From assembly GCF_006968745.1 (NCBI RefSeq), contig NZ_CP030118.1, positions 682,001 through 746,000 of the forward strand: DNA of 64,000 nt, written 5' to 3'. Positions 36,524 through 45,048 of this stretch are shown piece after piece; the first letter of the stretch is position 1; each line of letters opens with the position of its first letter. Source of the stretch: Brasilonema sennae CENA114. GTDB taxonomy: Bacteria > Cyanobacteriota > Cyanobacteriia > Cyanobacteriales > Nostocaceae. The position numbers were made by a program, and so were the translations under genes. The notes under the pieces were generated by a model, which saw nothing but the letters and a program-made list of their open reading frames with translations, made no database searches and had not been told where the DNA came from.

Positions 36524-38359
36524 TTAATTTTGAACTTTGAATTTTGAATTTTGAATTGTTTTGACCTCAGCCTTTGGCGATGAGTTCAATAGTACGGTAG
36601 CTGCAAGTTCAGAAGTCTTCCATACAGAACTAAATAAGATATCAAGTACATCAGCCTGACGAGCAAGTTCAATCGCACGATGAGTGATGACATCACCAGG
36701 ACTGAGAATGATGTTATCCTTGTGGTCAAGGATAATTCGATTCACTGGACGTCCCAAGGCTTGCTTCATCCGTTGTTCTTCTAGGACTTGAAGTGCATGT
36801 TTACGTAAATATTCAAACCTTTCTTTGAGCACTACTAACAGAGTACTTGCATTGTCCCGTATTTGAATGACACCATCCACGACGAGATCACTCGCCTCTG
36901 CAAATGTTTTGTTGGCATTGGCATAAGCGGCTTCAGTTGAGCTTAAACCAACAGCATTGAGTAAAGTCTGCTCAAGTTGATAAGTCTGCGCCCGTTTGAT
37001 CACTTCCGGCGTGACAATTTGTCCCGGCGCAGCCACGACTAATGCTTCATTAGTCTGAACGATATGATGTACACGCCGACCTAACGCTTGTTCAACCACA
37101 TGACCTGCAAGGAAGTTATTTGTTAAGTTGCTCAACTCGCTTGATAAGCTACCTCCTGCTGCGCGAAACAGTTGATCCAGCACACCTTGACGCTCAGCTT
37201 CATCAGCAATCTCTAATGTGACTAACTGACCTTGAGCAATCAGCAACGTTCCATCTGGTGCAATGACATCACACTCAACTACTCTGTTAATGATAAGTGC
37301 CTTCTGTTCTTCTGGATCAACCACTGCATTTGTTAACTTAGCAGCGGCGGTACGAGTCATTTCTCGTAGTTTTTCATTCGCAATGTCAGCACCCTGTTGT
37401 AACTTTTGACTGGTAGTGTCTGCAATTTCTTGGAATTGTGCGCTGGTTGTGTTGGCTGTCTGTTGTATCTTGCGGCTTAGCACCTCGACAACAGGACCTC
37501 CTGTTGCCCGGTAGAGTTGATCAAGCATACCAAGGCGCTCAGCCTCATGTGCAATCAAGAAGGTAACTGCCTGTCCCTGCATAACTAATAGTGTTCCATC
37601 CGCAGCAACCACATTTTGCTCTGCAACTTTACTAATCACGAAGGCTTTCTGTGCAGCCGGATCAACAATCGCATTCGTAATAGAGGTAACAGTTGCCTGA
37701 TTAACATCTTGTAGTCGCTTACCAACAGCCTCTGTTGTTTCTTGCAATTTTTCTGTTGCAGTCTGAGTCGCTTCCTGAAGCTTCTGACCAGCTATAGCAG
37801 TCGTGACTTGCAAGCCATCACCAGCAGCCTGAACAGCCCCCTTAATACCGCCAACTTGCTCCTGCATCCATACGTCGGCTGTTTCTACTGGTACAAATGC
37901 CACATCTTCACCGATTTTCAGGGTTTGAGGAGCAGGAAGAAACGAGCGACCAGAGTAGGCATCTGCAAACAAACCGCCAGAGACTTCATAGCCTTCAACA
38001 GAGCCTGTCTGCTCGTCAAAGTAAAGGTCAACCATAGCACCTAGATCGCGCCCATTTACTGTGAAAATCCGGGTTGCCTTAAGCACATTATTGCGCTTCA
38101 TTATCGCCCTGATTTCAGGCACAGCCCTGAGTTTCACAATCGCCTTTTTGGATGGTACAACGACTGCATTAGGACCAATTGCTTGTATACTAGTGAATGG
38201 AATGACGCGGGTAGCACGAAATAACCCTCCCTCATCCACAAGTAGTCCCAGAAGCGAATGGCTGTCTTGATCGAAAATTAAATCTTGAACCCGCTCAATT
38301 TGTTCTCCGGTGTCGTATGTAATGACAGCCTTACCGATTAAATCGATTCCTTTACGCAT
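36524..38359 (-). CDS. PRC-barrel domain protein with helical repeat regions
   Basis: About 611 residues from ATG 38359, which has an AAGAGG site 8 nt upstream (the in-frame GTG 38377 is within the previous gene). Residues 1-175 hold two PRC-barrel units ([25 protein letters not shown] and [19 protein letters not shown]). Then come amphipathic helical repeats with [15 protein letters not shown] (late-embryogenesis-like) alternating with repeated domains VDP(A/E)EQKA(F/L)II..V...(V/I)..DGTLL. PRC-barrel proteins are found in photosynthesis and RNA processing; this protein may be a stress or membrane-associated scaffold. The last ten residues and the stop are encoded by TTTTGAA heptamer repeats (36526-36563) next to the MITE. 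Confidence 0.82.
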   Translation of the reverse strand: MRKGIDLIGKAVITYDTGEQIERVQDLIFDQDSHSLLGLLVDEGGLFRATRVIPFTSIQAIGPNAVVVPSKKAIVKLRAVPEIRAIMKRNNVLKATRIFTVNGRDLGAMVDLYFDEQTGSVEGYEVSGGLFADAYSGRSFLPAPQTLKIGEDVAFVPVETADVWMQEQVGGIKGAVQAAGDGLQVTTAIAGQKLQEATQTATEKLQETTEAVGKRLQDVNQATVTSITNAIVDPAAQKAFVISKVAEQNVVAADGTLLVMQGQAVTFLIAHEAERLGMLDQLYRATGGPVVEVLSRKIQQTANTTSAQFQEIADTTSQKLQQGADIANEKLREMTRTAAAKLTNAVVDPEEQKALIINRVVECDVIAPDGTLLIAQGQLVTLEIADEAERQGVLDQLFRAAGGSLSSELSNLTNNFLAGHVVEQALGRRVHHIVQTNEALVVAAPGQIVTPEVIKRAQTYQLEQTLLNAVGLSSTEAAYANANKTFAEASDLVVDGVIQIRDNASTLLVVLKERFEYLRKHALQVLEEQRMKQALGRPVNRIILDHKDNIILSPGDVITHRAIELARQADVLDILFSSVWKTSELAATVLLNSSPKAEVKTIQNSKFKVQN

Positions 38360-38579
38360 CTTCAAACCTCTTGGCACTTATTTGTTTATCATGTAAATTA
38401 GCAATACCAAACGTATTCGGCAGGCTACTCTTGTGAAACCTGACTTTCGTCTGCTCAACCAAGTTCTGAATATTAATGACACCAGAGTACTGAAGTACTC
38501 CTACTATTGCGATCGCAACAATAAAAACAGATAAGACGTATAAACTTGCGTTAGAACGCCGACCCACTAGTCTTGGCAT
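38352..38579 (-). CDS. Small single-pass membrane protein upstream of the PRC-barrel gene
   Basis: 75 residues from ATG 38579, with AAGGAG 8 nt ahead. One transmembrane helix (about residues 13-34: YVLSVFIVAIAIVGVLQY) with a basic N-terminus and a charged C-terminus. It overlaps the start of the PRC-barrel gene by 8 bp, so the two are translationally coupled and likely functionally linked, possibly anchoring the PRC-barrel protein to a membrane. No named domain. Confidence 0.7.
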   Translation of the reverse strand: MPRLVGRRSNASLYVLSVFIVAIAIVGVLQYSGVINIQNLVEQTKVRFHKSSLPNTFGIANLHDKQISAKRFEDA

Positions 38580-38861
38580 GACATGGCTCCTTTGCTCCAA
38601 AATTCAAATCACAAAATAACTATCCACGTAAGAAAAACTCAGTGAGTTATGACAACTCCAATTCAACCGATTCAAAGCATCGAATGGCCTGTATAAAAAA
38701 TCAACCACAATATCTCTCACCAACAGATGCATGTGTTGGTGAAAGTGTATTTTCTAACAGCAATAGATTATGGCTGGAACACTCTTAGACTCTACTGTTT
38801 TAGCCCTAGTATTTTAATTATTCAAACCCTCTGCCCTCGTTTATTTTTCATCTGTTTAAGT

Positions 38862-39023
38862 TTATCTTTCAGGTTCCACGTGACGAACGCGCGCCTCGGC
38901 TTGCTTAGCTTTCCCCTCCAGTTGGTTTTGTGTATTGCCAGTGATGTCACCTACAACTTCTTAAATTTTGCCCTCAATGTTCTTAGCTGTTGCTTTGATT
39001 CGGTTTTCTAAACCTATAACATT
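38862..39023 (-). pseudogene. CsbD-family stress-response gene remnant
   Basis: The minus strand reads LENRIKATAKNIEGKI, then a TAA at 38961-38963, then EVVGDITGNTQNQLEGKAKQAEARVRH to a stop at 38862. This is the CsbD family (small, helical, stress-induced) with one Gln codon turned to stop (CAA to TAA), and no ATG remains upstream. It must be considered a pseudogene. Confidence 0.75.
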
Positions 39024-39757
39024 ATTCCTTGCTCAAATACCAGACTCAAAACTGTTTGTTGTTTCGTCTGTTACTTAATCAAATCCTTAGGTGTTAGAAT
39101 TTTACTGAGATTTCATTCGTAACAGTAACGACACTATATGATAGTAATAGTAACTACGACTCTCTCCCAGGAAGGAGCTTTTGTTACATGCAGCCTATCT
39201 AGAGTCAAAGCCTGATTAAACTTAAGAAGTTGTGCTTTTTTAATGAAGTATTATATTTTTTTATTAAGATAAAAGTAGTTTTGAGAATTTCCCGGAATTT
39301 TCTTTTTAAAATTATTTTTACTAAAGTAAAATTGAAAACAATAGGGTGCAGCAAAAAAATGCTATGTTACACCGGACAATTCAACGGCAAGCTTTAACAA
39401 GCTTAGATAATAGATTTATAGCCCACAAAAAATTGGGATGAGCAACCAGTTTTTCAACCACAGTGTACTTTACGCTCAACAAATCTAGTACTCGACAAAG
39501 CTAAAATTACCAGATTAAGGCAAGCAAGGCAAGCGCAGGAAGCAAAAATCCTGGAACCAGCATTCACAAAGTGTTTTTGCAAAACAACAGACACTATTGC
39601 AGCATATCAATATATAGTTCTTCGTGGCAAACTCAGACTGTGTAGATAGCGCCAAGAACTTAACCACAACCCTACATACAGGCTTCTGCAAACCAGAAAC
39701 CAACTTGTTTGCACACCATGACCATTCATTGATTTGACGAACTTAAAGCCGAAAACT
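39024..39757. other. Gene-free gap upstream of the HlyD-type gene
   Basis: About 730 bp, AT-rich, without convincing coding potential; a 62-codon minus-strand frame at 39515-39703 is Cys-rich and lacks a ribosome site, so it is left out. The region presumably carries the promoter of the peptide-export cluster starting at 39758. No strong repeats were noticed. Confidence 0.45.
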
Positions 39758-41323
39758 ATGGCAAATACACCTCGTCATCGTCCAGATCCACTTACCAAAC
39801 TGGAGTCGGATAAGCATAAAAGCTACATTCCTTCGGAAGAAGTATCCGAATCTATTGAGTCAACAGATCAAGCAGAACCAATAGATCAGGCACAAGAAAA
39901 TTGGTATTTCGGAACAGAAGAACTGTTAGATGCTTTACCTAGAGCCTGGACACGTTCTTCGCTGTACTTGTTATTAATCTTTGCAATTACTGTTTTACCT
40001 TGGGCGATGTTCTCAAAGGTGGATGAGACAGAAAGTGCTAGAGGACGTCTTGAACCCAAAGGTGCAACCCAAAAATTAGATAGTCCAGTTGGTGGAAGTG
40101 TGACTGCTGTCAACGTCAAAGAAGGCGACACCGTAAAATCAGGTCAGGTTCTACTGGAACTGGACTCACAGGTTCTCAAAACTGAATTCAAGCAGGTTCA
40201 AACAAAGTTGGACGGACTAAAAAATCGCCGAGAAAGCCTACAGCTAGTCAAAAATCAATTGACGCTTTCTGTGCAAACTCAGCAACAACAAAACCAAGCT
40301 CAACTCTTAGCAAAGCAGTCCCAAGTAGATCAGGCGCGACAAAATTTAGATGCTCTCAAAGCCGTCTATAACTTACAGAATGAGGAAAAACTGGCGAAAG
40401 TAGACCAGGTGCAGCAAGCTCTTGATTCTAGTAAGGCAGCTTATAAATTAGCAGAAGTTCGTTTTCAAGCCTCTCAACAAAAAGTCCCACGCTATAAAAA
40501 AGCCTATCAAGATGGTGTTATGCCACAAGAGCGTTTTGAGGAAATCCAACAGTCTGCAAAGGAAAACTACGAACACCTTGTACAAGCTCAGTCTGATATT
40601 GCTCAAGCTCAGTTCAGCTTAAAAGAGCAACAAAGCAGTTATCAAAGGACGATTCAGCAAGCGAGATCACAAATCGAGCAAGCTGAACTCCGTTTCAAAG
40701 AAGAACAACGCAATTATCAAAGCCTGGTTCATACAGGTGAACTTGCACAACTCAAAATTGAAGAAGAACTCAAACAACTGCAATCACAAATCAACTCCCT
40801 ACACTCTGAAATTGGCCAAACAGGAAGCCAGATGATATCTTACAAGATTCAACTGCAGCAACGAGTGCTGCGATCGCCCGTTGATGGTGTGATTTTTGAA
40901 TTCCCGACTACCAAGCCAGGAGCTGTACTACAACCAGGTCAGAGAGTTGCTCAAATTGCACAATTAAATCGTGGTTTAGTACTCAAGGCTGTGATGCCTA
41001 ATCAGCATAGTGGCTTCTTAAAAGCGGGTATGCCTGTCAAAGCCAAGTTTGATGCTTATCCTTTCGGTGAGTATGGCATCGTGTCAGGAAAAGTCAATTG
41101 GATTTCTCCAGACTCCAAAGTTAGCCAAACACCTCAAGGGAGTGTAGAAAACTTTGAGTTAGAAATCACTTTGGATAAGCAGTATATCCACAATGGCAAC
41201 AAACCTATTCAACTCACTCCTGGACAGACTGCAACAGCTGAGGTGGTTATCCGCCGACGACGTGTCATCCACTTTATCTTAGATCCATTTCAGAAATTGC
41301 ACAAAGGTGGTTTAGAGGTTTAG
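39758..41323 (+). CDS. HlyD-family membrane fusion (periplasmic adaptor) protein
   Basis: 521 residues from ATG 39758; the TTG at 39734 is less likely. One transmembrane helix at about 68-88 (LYLLLIFAITVLPWAMF), then a barrel-sandwich hybrid half (LDSPVGGSVTAVNVKEGDTVKSGQVLLEL), a long Gln-rich coiled coil (about 140-350), the second lipoyl half (LRSPVDGVIFEFPTTKPGAVLQPGQRV) and a beta-barrel C-terminus. HlyD proteins link an inner-membrane exporter to the outer membrane. In cyanobacterial double-glycine peptide loci they work with a C39-peptidase ABC transporter. Here it is followed by a PpiC/SurA-like gene and three GG-leader peptide genes but no ABC transporter. Confidence 0.92.
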   Translation: MANTPRHRPDPLTKLESDKHKSYIPSEEVSESIESTDQAEPIDQAQENWYFGTEELLDALPRAWTRSSLYLLLIFAITVLPWAMFSKVDETESARGRLEPKGATQKLDSPVGGSVTAVNVKEGDTVKSGQVLLELDSQVLKTEFKQVQTKLDGLKNRRESLQLVKNQLTLSVQTQQQQNQAQLLAKQSQVDQARQNLDALKAVYNLQNEEKLAKVDQVQQALDSSKAAYKLAEVRFQASQQKVPRYKKAYQDGVMPQERFEEIQQSAKENYEHLVQAQSDIAQAQFSLKEQQSSYQRTIQQARSQIEQAELRFKEEQRNYQSLVHTGELAQLKIEEELKQLQSQINSLHSEIGQTGSQMISYKIQLQQRVLRSPVDGVIFEFPTTKPGAVLQPGQRVAQIAQLNRGLVLKAVMPNQHSGFLKAGMPVKAKFDAYPFGEYGIVSGKVNWISPDSKVSQTPQGSVENFELEITLDKQYIHNGNKPIQLTPGQTATAEVVIRRRRVIHFILDPFQKLHKGGLEV

Positions 41324-41340
41324 TCAAAAGTCAACTTTAA

Positions 41341-41378
41341 CAGTGAACAGTGATCAAGCAATTGATCACTGTTCACTG
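41341..41378 (+). terminator. 16-bp hairpin after the HlyD gene
   Basis: Perfect 16-bp inverted repeat (41341-41356 with 41363-41378) with a 6-nt loop, 17 bp after the HlyD stop, followed by ACTGTTTTAACG. Built of the CAGTGAACAG-type heptamer repeat sequences. Confidence 0.6.
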
Positions 41379-41404
41379 ATAACTGTTTTAACGTTACCAG
41401 TCTC

Positions 41405-41556
41405 AAATTTTGGCGTTGCTGAATTAGGGGATGATGTAAAGAAATGTATATTTCCTTGAGAAGCTGCGTAAATCCCCAGCCAACCTCAGATAAATCAACG
41501 AGGAGTCAAATCAGAACAACCCTATTTCATGCTTCCATTCTCCAACGCCAAAATTT
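41405..41556. repeat. Inverted repeat with IS-like ends upstream of the ppiC-like gene
   Basis: AAATTTTGGCGTTG (41405-41418) and its exact complement (41543-41556) bracket about 124 bp. GGCGTTGC is also the end of the IS1-family element at 44236, and the 9-mer TCAAATTTT occurs just outside both arms (41403 and 41556). It may be a remnant or a very short non-autonomous derivative of such an IS, or a leader structure. Confidence 0.45.
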
Positions 41557-41579
41557 CAAATTTTTAGGAGAATCGTGTC

Positions 41580-42362
41580 GTGTCAAAACGTTTGATCATT
41601 TGCGGTGCAGACTTGGTTCGCAGTCTGAAACTTTCTTGCCAAATGCCTGATGTTGTCTATGCTGTAGCAAGCCAAAAAATTATTGCATCGGCGGCCCAAC
41701 AGGCAGGGATTCAAGTCTCGGAAGAAGAACTTCAACAGGAAGGAGATAAATTACGCTTTGCGAAAAAACTTGTCAAAGCTCAAGACACTTGGGACTGGCT
41801 AAAAAAACATCATCTCTGTCTGGCTGAGTTTGAAGAATTGATTCATAACAACGTACTTGCTACTAAGTTAGCTAATCACCTGTTTGCTACGCAGGTGGAA
41901 CGGTTCTTTTATGAAAACCAACTCAATTACGTTGCTGCTGTCACCTATGAAGTCATCTTGGATGACAGAGATTTAGCTCTAGAACTGTTTTATTCTCTAC
42001 AGTCAGGCGAAATTACTTTCCAAGAAATTGCTCGTGAATATATTCAACAGCCTGAACTTCGACGTGCTGGAGGATATCAAGGAATGCGACGTCGTACAGA
42101 TTTTCGACCAGAGATTGCAGCCGCTGTATTTGCAGCCGCTCCGCCGTCTGTTATCAAGCCGATATCAACCTCCAAAGGAGTTTATTTGATTTGGCTAGAA
42201 GAAATGGTTCAACCTATCTTGGATCAGCACTTACGTGACCAAATTCAGCAAGAATTGTTTGATCATTGGTTGAAACAACAAATTCAATCAATAGAAATCT
42301 TGACCATGTTAGATTCCGACGCTCATCTTCAAGCATCAGAGGATGTGTTAATGCAGGCTTGA
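41580..42362 (+). CDS. PpiC/SurA-type peptidyl-prolyl isomerase linked to peptide export
   Basis: 260 residues from GTG 41580 with AGGAG 8 nt upstream; a second GTG at 41575 runs into a stop. An N-terminal SurA-like helical part (about 25-115) precedes a PpiC parvulin domain (about 125-225: REYIQQPELRRAGGYQGMRRR and ISTSKGVYLIWLEE). No signal peptide is evident, so it acts in the cytoplasm or is targeted by partners. SurA-like genes commonly lie with HlyD and C39 ABC genes in cyanobacterial double-glycine peptide loci, where a role in peptide handling is assumed. The three peptide genes follow on the same strand. Confidence 0.88.
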   Translation: MSKRLIICGADLVRSLKLSCQMPDVVYAVASQKIIASAAQQAGIQVSEEELQQEGDKLRFAKKLVKAQDTWDWLKKHHLCLAEFEELIHNNVLATKLANHLFATQVERFFYENQLNYVAAVTYEVILDDRDLALELFYSLQSGEITFQEIAREYIQQPELRRAGGYQGMRRRTDFRPEIAAAVFAAAPPSVIKPISTSKGVYLIWLEEMVQPILDQHLRDQIQQELFDHWLKQQIQSIEILTMLDSDAHLQASEDVLMQA

Positions 42363-42781
42363 CTTTAGCTATTAGTTCTTCACCCCAAAATTAGGAGATA
42401 TTGGAGGTTATTTAGCGCAAATCAAACTTGGCGAACTATTCATGCAAAAAATTTCAACCCCATAACATAAACAAACAAGAAGTTTTTTCTGAAATGAAAT
42501 CAATAATTCATTTTGCTTTAGGTTGATTTTTTTGAATTATAATCCGAATGAACTGAGTTTCAAAAATAAAGAAACACAGAATTTTGTCCTGATATCCTTT
42601 TATTACTTGAATAGATAAAAGTTGATGAAATAAAATGTTTATCTAAATGAAAATAATCCATCTTCATCGTTACTTTATGTTTTTCTCTGGCAGAAGTGTT
42701 ATGTTTATAGATGTAATCAAACAGAGAGTTTTGATTACAAAGAAGTTTCCGATCAAAACTAGTAAATTCTAGGAGAATCAT
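42363..42781. other. AT-rich leader/promoter region before the first GG-leader peptide gene
   Basis: 419 bp with very low GC. An ORF on the other strand (42560-42838) is a shadow of this AT-rich DNA and of the peptide gene. A strong AGGAG site stands at 42773-42777. The region is presumably a promoter and 5' UTR. Confidence 0.5.
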
Positions 42782-43021
42782 ATGATTATCGCAGACCTTT
42801 CTCACCTCGAAACCACTGCAGACAATCATCAAGTTCAAGGTGGATTTGCAACATCTAGTGCATCATCTGGTGCTTATGCTAACGGTAGCAATTTCGCTGC
42901 TACAAGTACCAACACTTATACAAGTGCGACTTCTGGCTACCCTTACTACTACTACCCCTACTACTACTCCTACCCCAATAGTGCTAGCTCAAGCTCATAC
43001 TCTAGCTCCACTGCTTCATAA
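42782..43021 (+). CDS. Double-glycine leader peptide 1 (Tyr/Ser-rich core)
   Basis: 79 residues, ATG 42782 preceded by AGGAGAATCAT. Leader M-I-I-A-D-L-S-H-L-E-x(8)-V-Q-G-G ends in Gly-Gly at residues 20-21, followed by a core of Ser, Thr, Ala, Gly and a striking Tyr-Pro tract (YPYYYYPYYYSYP). The leader is closely similar to the peptides at 43320 and 43837. GG leaders are cut by C39 peptidases during export. No modification enzyme is adjacent, so the core may be exported unmodified. Confidence 0.82.
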   Translation: MIIADLSHLETTADNHQVQGGFATSSASSGAYANGSNFAATSTNTYTSATSGYPYYYYPYYYSYPNSASSSSYSSSTAS

Positions 43022-43260
43022 CTAAGCTGTTACGCATTGAACTTGCATATTGACTCTTTGGATTGTCCTTAGTGATTAGTCCTTTGTCTGACTCATGAGC
43101 CTTACGGGTTCGCCATAGGGGTCTCCCGACAGAGGCATGTGGCGTCCCCGCTGGCTCACTAATGACGAGTGATACGCTGACAGTGATCACGAAAAAATAT
43201 GCAAGTTGTTGGCGCATTGGCTGAAAACTTTGCTCAGAGGCATTTTAAACAAATACTAAG

Positions 43261-43295
43261 TATCGCTGAAAGTTGTTAAGCAACTTTCAGCGATA
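43261..43295 (+). promoter_or_regulatory. 15-bp hairpin immediately upstream of peptide gene 2
   Basis: A perfect 15-bp stem (43261-43275 with 43281-43295) and 5-nt TTAAG loop end 15 nt before the AGGAGA site of the second peptide gene. There is no T-run, which argues for a 5'-UTR or intercistronic structure (stability, processing or translational control) rather than a terminator. The remainder of 43022-43260 has palindromic fragments and no gene. Confidence 0.6.
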
Positions 43296-43319
43296 TGTCT
43301 GCGAGGAAAAGGAGAGATT

Positions 43320-43625
43320 ATGAGTCGATTAAAAATAGTTGACCTAAGCTTTTGTGAAACTGAACTTTCGAGTGATACTCAAGTGCATGGGGGACTTCAA
43401 GTAGTTCAACAGAGTTTCAGCACACCTACAAGCAGTGTATCAACCTATGCTGCCTCTGATTCCGGTTCAGGTTACAACGTATCTTATTCCTTTAACCCTG
43501 CAACTGGTAAGTATAGCTATAGCATTGACTATGGATATAAATACGCTGTTGCTAGTGCTGCTGCTGGTGCTGCTGCTAATGGACCTACTTACACCACTTC
43601 CTATGCGAGTGCACGTACTTCTTGA
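43320..43625 (+). CDS. Double-glycine leader peptide 2
   Basis: 101 residues, ATG 43320 with an AGGAGA site. Leader M-S-R-L-K-I-V-D-L-S-F-C-E-T-E-x(7)-V-H-G-G resembles those of the neighbours (I-x-D-L-S...V-x-G-G). The core is rich in Ser, Ala, Tyr and Gly, with YNVSYSFNPATGKYSYSIDYGYKY and an Ala/Gly stretch. Expected to be exported after cleavage behind the Gly-Gly. Function (toxin, signal or surface material) unknown. Confidence 0.8.
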   Translation: MSRLKIVDLSFCETELSSDTQVHGGLQVVQQSFSTPTSSVSTYAASDSGSGYNVSYSFNPATGKYSYSIDYGYKYAVASAAAGAAANGPTYTTSYASARTS

Positions 43626-43697
43626 AGCTTGTTTTACTAAGTTTTTGTTCAAGAAGCTATTGAATAGAAGCCCCATAAAACAGGTGGTTTTCTTCAA

Positions 43698-43769
43698 TAG
43701 ACCTCTCCAAAAATGATTTTTAGTGCAAGCGCGGGGTATTGGTTTCATAGCCATTTTTGGAGAGGTCTA
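43698..43769. mobile_element. 72-bp MITE-like element with 18-bp inverted repeats inside a terminator loop
   Basis: Perfect 18-bp inverted repeats (TAGACCTCTCCAAAAATG at 43698-43715 and its complement at 43752-43769); TA flanks the inner 16-bp arms on both sides. Just outside, AAGAAGCTATT (about 43652) and AATAGCTTTTTT (43769-43780) can pair and end in T's, as if the element were inserted in the loop of an intrinsic terminator of peptide gene 2. Confidence 0.65.
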
Positions 43770-43836
43770 ATAGCTTTTTTGTTATGTTGACACCAACTTA
43801 GACGAATGAACTAGCAATTTTCAGGAGAACAATATC

Positions 43837-44034
43837 ATGATGATCAAAGATCTATCTCACATAGAAATGGTTGCTCAACAAGCAAAAGAAGTTCAAGGTG
43901 GATTTCAATATTCTCTTTCCCAGGCAAACGCGGGTGCATTTGCATTTGCACAGGGTAGTAACTTTGCTTATACGATTACCACAACTTATACCAACGCAGG
44001 CTTCTACTCAAACCGTATCTCTTCGTCTAATTGA
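43837..44034 (+). CDS. Double-glycine leader peptide 3
   Basis: 65 residues, tandem ATG at 43837 and 43840, preceded by CAGGAGAAC. Leader M-M-I-K-D-L-S-H-I-E-x(8)-E-V-Q-G-G-F is nearly that of peptide 1, including the F after GG. The core (about 43 residues) is Ala, Gly, Thr, Tyr and Asn-rich (AGAFAFAQGSNFAYT shares GSNFA with peptide 1), showing common ancestry. A terminator hairpin follows, so this is the last gene of the cluster. Confidence 0.82.
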   Translation: MMIKDLSHIEMVAQQAKEVQGGFQYSLSQANAGAFAFAQGSNFAYTITTTYTNAGFYSNRISSSN

Positions 44035-44052
44035 GATACGTTAGGGGAGATG

Positions 44053-44088
44053 AGGAAGCGTTAGCTGACGGCTACCGCTTCCTTTTTA
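44053..44088 (+). terminator. Rho-independent terminator ending the peptide cluster
   Basis: AGGAAGCG (44053-44060) pairs with CGCTTCCT (44076-44083), then TTTTTAAAA follows. This is a classical stem followed by T-run, 18 nt after the stop codon of peptide 3. Confidence 0.8.
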
Positions 44089-44235
44089 AAAGAACGCATC
44101 AATAGTGCGAGTATTGGGAGGTAAATGATGTTGTTAGCGAATTTAAACAACATTTGTGAATTCTGAATTCTTCCTCAAGTTACAATTGCTGCAAGCAATG
44201 CGTTATGAGAATAGTGACAATCGAATAAATAAACT

Positions 44236-45048
44236 GGCGTTGCAGAATAGAAATATGAATTAGAGCGATTGCGCAGAGCGCAGACGCCGAAGGCGTATCG
44301 CCATGAAATGCCCAAGGTGTGCATCAAGTCACATTCGTAAGAATGGAAGACAAAGAGGTAAAAAAAATACATTTGCGTAAACTGTAAACGTCAGTTCATT
44401 GAGTTTTATAATCAGAAAGGATATACAGAGGATATTAAGCGCGAGTGCTTAGAAATGTATGTTAATGGTTCTGGTTTTCGGGCAATAGAAAGAGTCAAAA
44501 AAGTACACCATACTACTGTTATAAATTGGGTTAGAGAAGTTGGTAGCGCCTTACCGGATACACCTTATAGGAGTGAAATTCCAGAAGTTACAGAAGTTGA
44601 TGAACTTGAGACTTTCATCGGTAAAAACAAACAAAATATGGGTGTGAACAGCAGTAAACCACAGCGTTACGGGAATTATAGCTTGGGTTTTCGGGGATAG
44701 AAGTTCAGAAACTTTTAAACTTTTTTTGTTGACAATCAGGTGTTGGCATTCTTATTTTTACGTTACAGACGGTTATCCAGTTTATCCTTGTTTTATTAAC
44801 AATGAAGACCACATCGTTAGTAAAACTTAATTGACTTGAGTGGAAGGAGAAAACAGTCGTTTAAAGCACTATCTTGCGCGACTACATCGCAAAACCTTTT
44901 GTTACTCTAAGTCAGAGAAAATGCTTAAGTATTCCATTCGATTGGTAATACATTATCTAAAATACGGCATAGCGCCCGCAAGCTTGAGGCGATTGCCTAG
45001 GGCAGAGCTACGCTTAACGCATGATTCATATTTCTATTCTGCAACGCC
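44236..45048 (+). mobile_element. Degenerate IS1-family insertion sequence, 813 bp
   Basis: Perfect 25-bp terminal inverted repeats (44236-44260 and 45024-45048, beginning GGCGTTGCAGAATAG). Between them is a transposase broken into several frames. The length fits IS1. No clear target duplication is visible. A palindromic repeat (GCGCAGAGCGCAGACGCC-type) sits between the left end and the transposase. The right end interrupts the TnpB fragment. Confidence 0.85.
44303..44968 (+). pseudogene. IS1-family transposase, frameshifted
   Basis: Starting ATG 44303 the frame gives MKCPRCASSHIRKNGRQRG (zinc-finger of IS1 InsA type), then shifts within an A-run at about 44359-44366 to read YICVNCKRQFIEFYNQKG and VNGSGFRAIERVKKVHHTTVINWVREVG, with the catalytic DELETFIG. 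After about 44640 more shifts are needed to reach SETFKPLFC-like, YFYVTDGYPVYPCFI and finally VEGENSRLKHYLARLHRKTFCYSKS. With at least three lesions it cannot make an active enzyme. Confidence 0.85.

Noticed and set aside
39515..39703. 62-codon Cys-rich minus-strand frame
   Set aside because: Odd composition, no ribosome site, in AT-rich non-coding DNA.
42560..42838. 92-codon minus-strand frame overlapping the first GG-leader peptide gene
   Set aside because: Antisense to a convincing peptide gene and made of AT-rich low-complexity codons.
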